Positions 25,052 to 32,171 of a stretch of 42,530 nt of DNA are shown in pieces. Both the position numbers and the translations under genes were made by a program. The notes beneath the pieces are model-generated. The model made no database searches, was not told the DNA's origin, and worked only from the letters and a program-made list of their open reading frames with translations. The DNA comes from CAZPMT01 sp964587655 (GTDB lineage Bacteria > Hydrogenedentota > Hydrogenedentia > Hydrogenedentales > SLHB01): the NCBI GenBank assembly GCA_964587655.1, contig CAZPMT010000035.1, forward strand, positions 1 through 42,530. The letters run 5' to 3'. The first letter of the stretch is position 1. Each line of letters starts with the position of its first letter.

Positions 25052-26989
25052 TCATTTCCGCACCTGCCGCGCATCGAGATCCTCCCAACGCGCGTACAGG
25101 GTTTCGACGCGCCTCTTCGCCTCGGCCAAATCGCTCAGCGTCGCCCGCACGGTCGTGTACTCCTGCTCGTAGAATCCCCTTTCATGGATGACGGCTTCGA
25201 TGCGTGACACCTCCGCTTCGGCCGCCACGATGGCGTCGTGCATTCCCGCCAATTCATGCTGCTCTTTGTAGGTCAACCCCTGCGCACGCGGCCGAACTCT
25301 CGTCGCGGAAGGTTTAGGCTTCATCTGCTTCGGGACCGCCGTATCTTGCGCGGCCTCTTTTCTCTGCTTATAGATCACGTAGTCATCGTAGTTGCCGGCG
25401 AGAAGGATGAGCCGCCCATCCTCCTCAAAGACAATTGTGTGCGTACATACTCGATTCAGAAAGTACCGATCATGACTGACCATCAGCGCGCATCCGTCAA
25501 ACGCTAGGACGGCCTCCTCGATCACACGCAGCGTCGGCAGATCCAGGTCGTTCGTCGGTTCATCGAGCACGATCACGTTGCCCCCTTGCAGCAGTTTCTT
25601 GGCAAGTTCGACCCGGTTGCGTTCACCGCCCGACAGGTTCTTCATCGGCATGTGCACGGCTTCCATGTCGAAGAGAAAACGTTCGAGGTAGCTGGGCACG
25701 TATAGCCGCCGCCCATTGACTTCCCAGTATTGCGCGCCGTTCGACACAAAATCGAGTATGGTCTGGTCGCTGTTTATGTCGCTGTGTTGCTGATCCACAT
25801 ACAGGAACTGCGTCGAGTCGCCGATGAGCACTCGCCCCTTCTTGAGTTCCTGCTGTCCCATGAACGCGCGCAGAAGCGTCGTCTTCCCGCAACCGTTCGG
25901 GCCGAGGATGCCGACGCGCATCCCCTTTTGAAGGATGAAGGAAAAATCCTTGAACAGCACGCGCTTGCCGAATGCGCAGGAAATCTCTTCAGCTTCCATG
26001 ACGCGCTTGCCGAGCCGGGGCGGCTCGGGGATCTCGAACGCGATGTCCGCGTACGCTTCAAGCGGCCCTTGCCCGCCGATTTCGTCGATGCGCTGTATGC
26101 GCGCCTTCTGCTTTGTGCCTCTCGCCTTCGGCCCTCGCCGGAGCCAGGCCAATTCCCGGCGCAGCGTGCCCTGACGCGACTGTTCCGTCCGCGCGTCCAC
26201 GGCCTTGATCCTGGCCTTGTAGTCGAGGAAACGTTCGTAGTTGCCCGGAAGGCTGAACAACCGGCTGAACTCGATCTCGACGATGCGCGACACGATCTGT
26301 TCGAGGAAATACCGGTCATGCGTGACCAGCACGCAGCTCCCTTGATAACCCGCCAGAAAGGTCTCGATCCATTCCACGCTCTTCGTATCAATGTGATTCG
26401 TCGGCTCGTCCAACAGCAGCACGTCCGGATGGGCCAGCAGCGTCGCAGCCAGATCGAGACGCCGCAGTTCGCCTCCGGAGAGCGTCGCAAGCCTTCGATC
26501 CGCCTCCGGAAGATCCAGCGCCGTTGAGATGCGCTTGACCTCCGTGGCGAGGTCCCAGGCGTCCGTCAGTTCGAGCGTGTGACGCAGTACGGCATGCCGC
26601 GAAGCGGCCTGTCGATGTTCAGCGGTTCCCGCGGACGGATCTCCGAGCCGCGCCGTGAGTTCCTCATACTCCTGCAATAGCAGCCGGATCTCGCGGCTCA
26701 CGTCATCGAGCACCTCGCCGACCGTCTTCGCCATATCCAGGCGGCAGTCCTGGTTCATCAACCCCACTCGAAGTCCCTGCCGCCGCGTGACGAGACCCTC
26801 TTCCGGCGTCTCACTTCCGGCAAGGACCTTCAGCAAGGTTGACTTTCCGGATCCGTTGCGTCCGATCAGGCCTATGCGTTCTCCCTCGTGCACCGTGAGC
26901 GAGATCCCCCGCAACACGGGTTGCGCGCCATAGCCCTTCACGATGGATTGCGCGCTGAGGACGGGTTCACCCAATGAGCCGTTACTCAT
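25052..26989 (-). CDS. uup: ABC-F family ATP-binding protein, Uup-like
   Basis: 645 residues, soluble, two ATPase cassettes and no membrane domain. Cassette 1: Walker A GRNGSGKST (about 42-50), signature LSGGE, Walker B VLLLDEPTNHID. Cassette 2: GPNGCGKTT, LSGGERNRVELAK, VIVLDEPTNDLD. A basic inter-cassette linker carries REEL/RRGPKARGTKQKARIQR, and a C-terminal coiled coil (about 560-645) matches the Uup DNA-binding tail. Uup-type proteins act on ribosomes or branched DNA; the C-terminal tail favours Uup over EttA. GAGGAA lies 8 nt before the ATG. It follows the VOC gene by 27 bp and is the last of the five-gene run 31048-25052. Confidence 0.9.
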   Translation of the reverse strand: MSNGSLGEPVLSAQSIVKGYGAQPVLRGISLTVHEGERIGLIGRNGSGKSTLLKVLAGSETPEEGLVTRRQGLRVGLMNQDCRLDMAKTVGEVLDDVSREIRLLLQEYEELTARLGDPSAGTAEHRQAASRHAVLRHTLELTDAWDLATEVKRISTALDLPEADRRLATLSGGELRRLDLAATLLAHPDVLLLDEPTNHIDTKSVEWIETFLAGYQGSCVLVTHDRYFLEQIVSRIVEIEFSRLFSLPGNYERFLDYKARIKAVDARTEQSRQGTLRRELAWLRRGPKARGTKQKARIQRIDEIGGQGPLEAYADIAFEIPEPPRLGKRVMEAEEISCAFGKRVLFKDFSFILQKGMRVGILGPNGCGKTTLLRAFMGQQELKKGRVLIGDSTQFLYVDQQHSDINSDQTILDFVSNGAQYWEVNGRRLYVPSYLERFLFDMEAVHMPMKNLSGGERNRVELAKKLLQGGNVIVLDEPTNDLDLPTLRVIEEAVLAFDGCALMVSHDRYFLNRVCTHTIVFEEDGRLILLAGNYDDYVIYKQRKEAAQDTAVPKQMKPKPSATRVRPRAQGLTYKEQHELAGMHDAIVAAEAEVSRIEAVIHERGFYEQEYTTVRATLSDLAEAKRRVETLYARWEDLDARQVRK

Positions 26990-27016
26990 GGAAGGTTCCT
27001 CGAAGAGAGATCGCGA

Positions 27017-27439
27017 TCACAACCACTGCACGAATTCGAGGACGTTGTTGTCGGGATCGGCGACATACAGCCAACGCACGCCACCGGGGATTTCGAGCGG
27101 CCCGTTCAGAATCGGGATCCGACGTTCACCCAACATCCGGACGACCCCGTCCAGATCGTCCGTTTTGAGCGCGAGGTGCGGGCAATAGGGCGGAGCGGCC
27201 GGTGCCCGATCATATGCGACGGAACGGTTCCGTTCGTCCAGTAATTGCAGAAGTTCCAGGTTTCCGCCATCGAGTTCGAGGAACGCGAATTCCTCGTGAT
27301 GCTCTTCGTCGGTCTTTCTGAACATGAGTTTCATCCCGAGACCGCTCACATAAAACTCAATGGCCGCGTCCATATCCGAAACCCGAAACGCCATGTGATC
27401 CACAGTCTGTCGTTGTTTGACAAACTGTTGAGTCCACAT
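27017..27439 (-). CDS. VOC-family (glyoxalase/bleomycin-resistance-like) metalloprotein
   Basis: 140 residues from ATG 27439, with GAGGG 3 nt before it, directly after the pfkA stop (8 bp). The frame stays open upstream into pfkA and is not used. Two beta-alpha-beta-beta-beta modules: VDHMAFRVSDMDAAIEFYVSGLGMKL and CPHLALKTDDLDGVVRMLGERRIPI, ending in YVADPDNNVLEFVQWL. Candidate metal ligands are the early His of VDHMAF, the His of CPHLAL and the Glu near the C-terminus. Reaction unknown (lyase, dioxygenase or epimerase relatives exist). The first residues after Met, Q-Q-F-V-K-Q-R-Q-T-V, come from a degenerate family A palindrome, so the repeat has become the protein's N-terminus. Confidence 0.85.
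   Translation of the reverse strand: MWTQQFVKQRQTVDHMAFRVSDMDAAIEFYVSGLGMKLMFRKTDEEHHEEFAFLELDGGNLELLQLLDERNRSVAYDRAPAAPPYCPHLALKTDDLDGVVRMLGERRIPILNGPLEIPGGVRWLYVADPDNNVLEFVQWL
27401..27429. repeat. Palindromic element family A, copy 7, in frame at the VOC protein N-terminus
   Basis: Stems CACAGTCTGTC (27401-27411) and GACAAACTGTT (27419-27429) with two mismatches and loop gttgttt. Translated in a different frame from the other in-gene copies (Q-F-V-K-Q-R-Q-T-V); the loop differs so that no stop is formed. Confidence 0.8.
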
Positions 27440-27447
27440 ATTCCCTC

Positions 27448-28419
27448 TCACGTCGCCAGCTTTCGCGCCACGTCTAGAAACGACGGGTCGAAACGAGTCC
27501 TCTTTTCCCATGCATCCGACAGGGGACACAATACCACATCATTGCCGCTGATCCCGGTCATTTTCCCAGTTTCTCCCCCGATCAACGCCTCCACGGCCAG
27601 CACCCCGAGTCGGCTCGCAAGGATCCGGTCATACGCCGTCGGCGTGCCGCCGCGCTGCAAATGGCCGATGACCGTGACGCGCGTGTCCTTGAACTCGGAG
27701 ATCTCGGCGACCTTGGCGGCAATCTGGATGGCGTGTCCCGCTTCATCGCCCTCAGCCACAACGATGATACTGCTCATTTTTCCCTTTGCGCGACCGTTTC
27801 GGAGATTCTCCACCAACTGTGGAATGTCCGTGGGCGCCTCCGGCGTCAAAATCTCCTCCGCGCCCCCCGCGATCCCGCTCATCATGGCGATGTACCCGCT
27901 GTGCCGCCCCATGACCTCGACAAAAAAGATGCGTTCGTGCGAGGCGGCCGTGTCTCGGATACGGTCTATCGCCTCGACGGCGATATTCAGGGCGGTATCG
28001 TATCCGATCGTGAAATCCGTGCCGCCGATGTCGTTGTCAATGGTGCCCGGCATTCCGATGCACTTGATCCCGTGCTCGTCGTGAAGCTTCTGTGCGCCCT
28101 GATAAGATCCGTCGCCGCCAATCACTACGAGTCCTTCGATTCCGTGCACCGCCAACTGCCGCGCGGCCGTGGCGCGTCCGGCGGCATCGAAAAACGCCTG
28201 GCATCGCGCCGTCTTGAGGATTGTGCCGCCGCGCGCAATAATCCCGCTGACCGCGCGCGCGTCCATCTTCTTGATCAGGCCGTCAATCAGGCCCTGATAT
28301 CCGCGCTCGATCCCAAAAATATCGAGCCCGTGATATGCCGCAGTGCGGACCACGGCCCGGATCGCCGCGTTCATCCCCGGCGAATCGCCTCCGCTTGAAA
28401 GAACCCCAATACGCTTCAT
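27448..28419 (-). CDS. pfkA: ATP-dependent 6-phosphofructokinase
   Basis: 323 residues; phosphorylates fructose 6-phosphate to fructose 1,6-bisphosphate in glycolysis. ATG 28419 follows GAGGT at 5-6 nt; the frame is open far upstream but meaningless there. Landmarks: GGDSPGMNAAIR (10-21), GGDGSYQGA (101-109), PGTIDNDIGGTD (124-135) with catalytic Asp128, MGRHSGY, and LQRGGTPTAYDR. Gly104 and Gly125 are the residues that mark ATP rather than pyrophosphate use. The sequence follows the bacterial E. coli PfkA type closely. Placed between the lysine-tailed secreted protein (29-bp gap) and the VOC gene (8-bp gap). Confidence 0.95.
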   Translation of the reverse strand: MKRIGVLSSGGDSPGMNAAIRAVVRTAAYHGLDIFGIERGYQGLIDGLIKKMDARAVSGIIARGGTILKTARCQAFFDAAGRATAARQLAVHGIEGLVVIGGDGSYQGAQKLHDEHGIKCIGMPGTIDNDIGGTDFTIGYDTALNIAVEAIDRIRDTAASHERIFFVEVMGRHSGYIAMMSGIAGGAEEILTPEAPTDIPQLVENLRNGRAKGKMSSIIVVAEGDEAGHAIQIAAKVAEISEFKDTRVTVIGHLQRGGTPTAYDRILASRLGVLAVEALIGGETGKMTGISGNDVVLCPLSDAWEKRTRFDPSFLDVARKLAT

Positions 28420-28448
28420 GGTTACCTCTTCGGAATAGTACGAGTCCC

Positions 28449-30437
28449 TTACTTCTTCTTTCCCTGCTTCTTCGATGCGGTCGGCTTCTGTTTGCCTGAC
28501 GCTACAGGCTTCGCCGCCTTCGGCTTCTGTTTGCCTGACGCTACAGGCTTCGCCGCCTTCGGTTTTTCCTTCTTCTCCTCTTTCGGCTTCGCCGCCTCCG
28601 GCGGCTGAACTTCTTTTTCCGGCCGGCTCAACGGTTGCGCCTTGGCCGCAATCTCGAGAGCGCGCGCCCGCCATTCGGCCAGCGTCGCCACCGAACACGC
28701 CTCGATCGCCCGCCCCTCTTCGTTCAGATACTCCGCTTCCGCCATCAGCCGGCCGACCATGTCCAAGAGCTGGTCCGGACGTTCGCGGCTCTCGGGTGTC
28801 GCCGCCGAACTCGTGAGGTACAGCGACTGAAACTGTCCGCAGTTGCCAAGCGTCTTTTGCAGAGGCTCGACGAAGGCCTCGCCGCGTTCCTGCTCGATGA
28901 TGCACAAGGCGCGGGCAACACGATGCAACGCCGCAAGCGTGGGCGCAGCCACCGAACGCGACATGGCGCCCGTATGCCACATCTCCTCGATGCGGGGAAA
29001 GCTCTTCAGCAGGTTGAAGAACTCCAGACGATTGTAGCCGCCCGGTTCCAGCGTCGAGAACTTCTTCACGAAGTCCACGACATCGGAAGGAAGGCTGCCG
29101 CGCAGACCCTCTGATTCCAGGAGCCCCGAGGCGCTCTTTCGCACGGCATTAAGCGCCGTCTGGGTCAGCACGGAACCCGCCTTGCCGACGAGGAACCGAG
29201 GTTCTTGCACAAGGGTGATCGTAATCGAGCCGTTCTTGAGTTCGGGCGCGGGAAGCGGGTTGTTCCGCGCGTCGTAGAGCGCCAGTTCGGCGGCGTTCTC
29301 AACGCGCAGCGACACATCCTTGGATGCCTCGCTGGTCCACATCGCCAGCATCCACTCCGGACCCCGCCGGAAACCCAGCGCGCTGACATCGTTCCCCAGA
29401 TCCATTTCCCCAACGTGGGTCGTCCCCCTCAACTGATGGGCAAGCGCGGCGAGGTATACATAGCCCGGACCAAAACCGTCATCGAAAATCAGGCCGCTAT
29501 CGATCTCCGTTTGAACCACCTCGCCGGCAAGGTTCGACAAGATCTGCCGGCACAAGCGCGGTCCCTGCGACGCGTCCCGTCCTTCGACCTTCGGGATAGA
29601 CGCGTGAAGCGTCATGCCTTCATAGCCCGCGCGCTGGGCCGCGTTCCGGATCTCCTCGAGACGGGACGCTTGCGGTTCCGCGCGGCAGACCAGCGCATTG
29701 ATCGCCTGCCCAACACCCGCGGCAAGCATCGCGCTTACCGCGTGCGCGTTTTTCACGACCAGCGCCACCGGCGCCTTCGTCCCTTCCTTGCGAAGCGCTT
29801 TCGAAATCGTCAACAGACTCTCCGGAGACGCCGCGTCGACGTCCCATCGCGCCACCCGGTCGCCGAGGCCCTTGGCCAGCGCCCCGGCCGAGTCGGCGCT
29901 CGAAGCATCCAGAAGAACCACCACCTGAAAGCCAGCCAAGGTGACTTCATCCATCCGTTGCGCGAAATCCGAAAGCGCGGTCGAGAGACGAACGCACGGA
30001 GCGGAGATGCCTTTCGCGGCCAAGAGCAGCAGCCCGTCAGGCCTGTCAGTAGCAGCGCATACCGGCAATACGTAACCCGTCACCGGACGGTCCACGCGGC
30101 AGAAAGCGGCTTCCGTTTCGCTGACCGCCCCCTCCGCCTCGACGCGCGCATGAATCCGGTACAAGCCCCGTTCCGGCGGGATCCCCTCGACGGCCCGCCA
30201 CTGCGTCCCGCGCGCGCGAACGACAATCGGATCGAGCGTCAGGTTCACGGGCTGGGCGCCGTAGTCCGAGGTCACTTCGAGAGAAATGTTCGCGGTCGTG
30301 TCCTTGTCGGATAGAATCTCGAGAATCAGCGGGTCATCCACATACACATAAGGAACAGGTTGGTCAGGGGCCACGCTCAGGCGGATCTCGTTTCCCGCGC
30401 AAAGAAGTCCCATCAATAAGGCCGTGAACGTGATCAT
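28449..30437 (-). CDS. Secreted hypothetical protein with lysine-rich repeat tail
   Basis: 662 residues, not assigned to a known family. Short N-terminal signal-like segment (MITFTALLMGLLCAG), a likely immunoglobulin-like domain (about 18-115), a middle region with an alpha/beta look (about 120-310), and more to about 590. The tail from about 595 is rich in Lys, Ala and Pro and contains two identical 13-residue repeats K-P-K-A-A-K-P-V-A-S-G-K-Q, encoded by a 39-bp tandem repeat (28481-28558); it resembles histone-H1-like tails and could bind nucleic acid or cell-wall polyanions. The ATG overlaps the MBL gene stop (ATGA), so translation is coupled. Confidence 0.65.
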   Translation of the reverse strand: MITFTALLMGLLCAGNEIRLSVAPDQPVPYVYVDDPLILEILSDKDTTANISLEVTSDYGAQPVNLTLDPIVVRARGTQWRAVEGIPPERGLYRIHARVEAEGAVSETEAAFCRVDRPVTGYVLPVCAATDRPDGLLLLAAKGISAPCVRLSTALSDFAQRMDEVTLAGFQVVVLLDASSADSAGALAKGLGDRVARWDVDAASPESLLTISKALRKEGTKAPVALVVKNAHAVSAMLAAGVGQAINALVCRAEPQASRLEEIRNAAQRAGYEGMTLHASIPKVEGRDASQGPRLCRQILSNLAGEVVQTEIDSGLIFDDGFGPGYVYLAALAHQLRGTTHVGEMDLGNDVSALGFRRGPEWMLAMWTSEASKDVSLRVENAAELALYDARNNPLPAPELKNGSITITLVQEPRFLVGKAGSVLTQTALNAVRKSASGLLESEGLRGSLPSDVVDFVKKFSTLEPGGYNRLEFFNLLKSFPRIEEMWHTGAMSRSVAAPTLAALHRVARALCIIEQERGEAFVEPLQKTLGNCGQFQSLYLTSSAATPESRERPDQLLDMVGRLMAEAEYLNEEGRAIEACSVATLAEWRARALEIAAKAQPLSRPEKEVQPPEAAKPKEEKKEKPKAAKPVASGKQKPKAAKPVASGKQKPTASKKQGKKK
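28481..28558 (-). repeat. 39-bp tandem repeat, two identical copies, in coding sequence
   Basis: 28481-28519 and 28520-28558 are identical, giving two K-P-K-A-A-K-P-V-A-S-G-K-Q units. Perfect identity suggests a recent duplication. Confidence 0.92.
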
Positions 30438-31048
30438 AAGTCGACCAAGAAAGGATTCGTCCGCCGTTCGTCGCCGATGGTGGTCGAGGGACCATGCCCC
30501 GGATACACCACCGTTTCGTCCGGCAGGACAAGAAGCTTGTCGCGGATCGACGCCAACAGTTGGTTGTAATCCCCTCCGGGAAGGTCCGTCCGGCCAATCG
30601 ACCCTTGAAACAACACGTCGCCGCAGAATACAACCCCATCACCCACAAGCACGATGTGACCGGGACTATGGCCCGGAGCGTGGACCACCCTGAACGAAGC
30701 GCCGCCGACTTCGATCCGGTCACCCTCGCTCAGGAACCGATTCGGGTCAGGCGACGGCTCCACGTCCACGCCGAACATCTGCGCCTGTATATCCAAGGAT
30801 CGCAAGAGCGGCAGTTCTTCCCGATGAATGGCCAGCTCCGCGCCCGTCTTCTTCAACAAGGGCGCGTTTCCCCCGCAATGGTCGCAATGACAGTGCGTGT
30901 TCACAACCAACCGCACGGTGCAGCCCGCGATATACTTGAACAACGAAGCCGGCGCATCGCCCGGATCGATAATCAGGACCTCATTGCCGTCCTTTACGAC
31001 ATAGCAATTGACGATAAACGGAGTAACCGGGAACGTGCGGATTTCCAT
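30434..31048 (-). CDS. MBL-fold metallo-hydrolase, glyoxalase II-like
   Basis: 204 residues, cytoplasmic. Metal ligands are all present: H52, H54, D56 and H57 in THCHCDH, His126 in APGHSPGH, Asp143 in FCGDVLF and His184 in YPGHGP. Length and the IGRTDLPGGDYNQLLASI pattern match the short YcbL-type glyoxalase II relatives, which hydrolyse S-lactoylglutathione or similar thioesters; the physiological substrate is not determined. ATG follows AGGA at 7 nt. It is the first gene of the minus-strand run to 25052, and its promoter should lie in the repeat-rich region upstream, though I see no clear one. Confidence 0.88.
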   Translation of the reverse strand: MEIRTFPVTPFIVNCYVVKDGNEVLIIDPGDAPASLFKYIAGCTVRLVVNTHCHCDHCGGNAPLLKKTGAELAIHREELPLLRSLDIQAQMFGVDVEPSPDPNRFLSEGDRIEVGGASFRVVHAPGHSPGHIVLVGDGVVFCGDVLFQGSIGRTDLPGGDYNQLLASIRDKLLVLPDETVVYPGHGPSTTIGDERRTNPFLVDL

Positions 31049-31100
31049 GATGATCTCCTGCTGGTCCGAATGCTACCGCGTCAAGAAGACCGAGTCAAGC

Positions 31101-31801
31101 GCCCCACACCGTCATTCCCGCACTTCCCCGTCATTCCCGCGCAAGCGGGAATCCAGAGGAAGACAACGCGAAGCCCTCATGATCACCGCCACACATCGTC
31201 ATTCCCGCCTTCCCCGTCATTCCCGCGAAAGCGGGAATCCAGAGGAGCACGACACGAAGACCTCATGATCAACGCCCCACATCGCCATTCCCGCCTTCCC
31301 CGTCATTCCCGCGAAAGCGGGAATCCAGGGGAGGGCCACGCGAANNNNNNNNNNNNNNNNNNNNNNNNNNNNNNNNNNNNNNNNNNNNNNNNNNNNNNNN
31401 NNNNNNNNNNNNNNNNNNNNNNNNNNNNNNNNNNNNNNNNNNNNGACCTCATGATCAACGCCCCACATCGTCATTCCCGCCTTCCCCGTCATTCCCGCGA
31501 AAGCGGGAATCCAGGGGAAGACGACGCGAAGACCTCATGATCAACGCCCCACATCGTCATTCCCGCCTTCCCCGTCATTCCCGCGCAAGCGGGAATCCAG
31601 AGGAAGACGACGCGAAGACCTCATGATGAACGCCCCACACCGTCATTCCCGCCTTCCCCGTCATTCCCGCGAAAGCGGGAATCCAGAGGAGAAGGCGCAA
31701 AGGCCCACCCCCATCGTCATTCCCGCGAAAGCGGGAATCCAGAAACACCGTACATGACTTCAATCCGATGCCCTGGATTCCCGCCTGCGCGGGAATGACG
31801 A
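31101..31801. repeat. 86-bp tandem repeat array containing REP palindromes, interrupted by assembly gap
   Basis: Units start at 31101, 31188, 31274, then, past the gap, 31460, 31546 and 31632: spacing 86-87 bp, near-identical. Each holds cgtcattcccgcc followed by a REP palindrome (ATTCCCGCG / CGCGGGAAT class, loop aaa or similar) and a linker ending cctcatgatcaac. A shorter unit follows at about 31715, and an inverted copy closes the array at 31772-31801. A lone REP copy is at 24940-24967. True copy number is unknown because of the gap. Confidence 0.9.
31345..31444. other. Assembly gap (100 N)
   Basis: Exactly 100 Ns inside the tandem array, the usual placeholder for an unknown length where short reads could not cross repeats. 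Confidence 0.99.
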
Positions 31802-31825
31802 TGTACGCCGTCGCAACTCCTTGGT

Positions 31826-31857
31826 ATTCTGAATTCTGTATTCTGAATTCTGTATTC
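31826..31857. repeat. 14-bp tandem repeat (attctgaattctgt)
   Basis: Two full units and part of a third, just upstream of the tRNA-like sequence. Intergenic, no coding potential. Confidence 0.85.
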
Positions 31858-31879
31858 CCATTGCCTATTCCCTTTGTCC

Positions 31880-31955
31880 GGCCCGTTCATCTAGCGGTCT
31901 ACTATGCGAGATTCTCAGTCTTGTCACAGCGGTTCGACTCTCCTACGGGCTGCCA
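31880..31955 (+). tRNA. tRNA-Glu (CTC), probably degenerate
   Basis: 76 nt ending in an encoded CCA. The acceptor stem GGCCCGT pairs with ACGGGCT (G-U at the first pair). Anticodon arm CGAGA-TTCTCAG-TCTTG gives anticodon CTC. The T loop TTCGACT is canonical and discriminator G73 suits tRNA-Glu. Damage: in the D stem, ATCT faces CTAT instead of GGAT, breaking two pairs; in the T stem, AGCGG against CTCCT has a C-C mismatch and a G-U. It aligns end to end with bacterial tRNA-Glu, so it is a real tRNA-derived sequence, but probably a pseudogene. It marks the edge of the accessory region. Confidence 0.65.
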
Positions 31956-32016
31956 ATTCCTTCTCCTCTTGCCCCTTAGTTGCGATTCCGTAGTCTGACC
32001 CTGAGTTTCTGAGTGT

Positions 32017-32069
32017 CCCAGTGAGTAGTGAGTAGGGTGGGTTCCGCTTGGCTTCACTCATCCTACTGG
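32017..32069. repeat. Palindromic element F, left copy, upstream of the HEPN gene
   Basis: Begins cccagtgagt and ends cctactgg, with an inner agtagg / cctact stem around gtgggttccgcttggcttcac. The same ends and inner GTGGGTTTCGCTTCGC-type core recur at 33517-33618 on the other side of the gene. Confidence 0.7.
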
Positions 32070-32171
32070 CTTGATACGATTGGGTAACGGCACTACACTT
32101 GGGAGTACCATGTGGCAGAAGGTAAGTAAGCTATACCTCTCGGTTGGCAAACATACTAGGGGAAATTGGCG

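Noticed and set aside
28420..28980. Upstream extension of pfkA
   Set aside because: The extra residues overlap the lysine-tailed gene in another frame and match nothing; PfkA begins exactly at the ATG 28419 with a Shine-Dalgarno.
31345..31444. Biological low-complexity block
   Set aside because: It is an assembly gap of exactly 100 N, not sequence.
31101..31801. CRISPR array
   Set aside because: The whole 86-bp unit is conserved, including the parts that would be spacers, and there are no cas genes; it is a REP-based tandem repeat.
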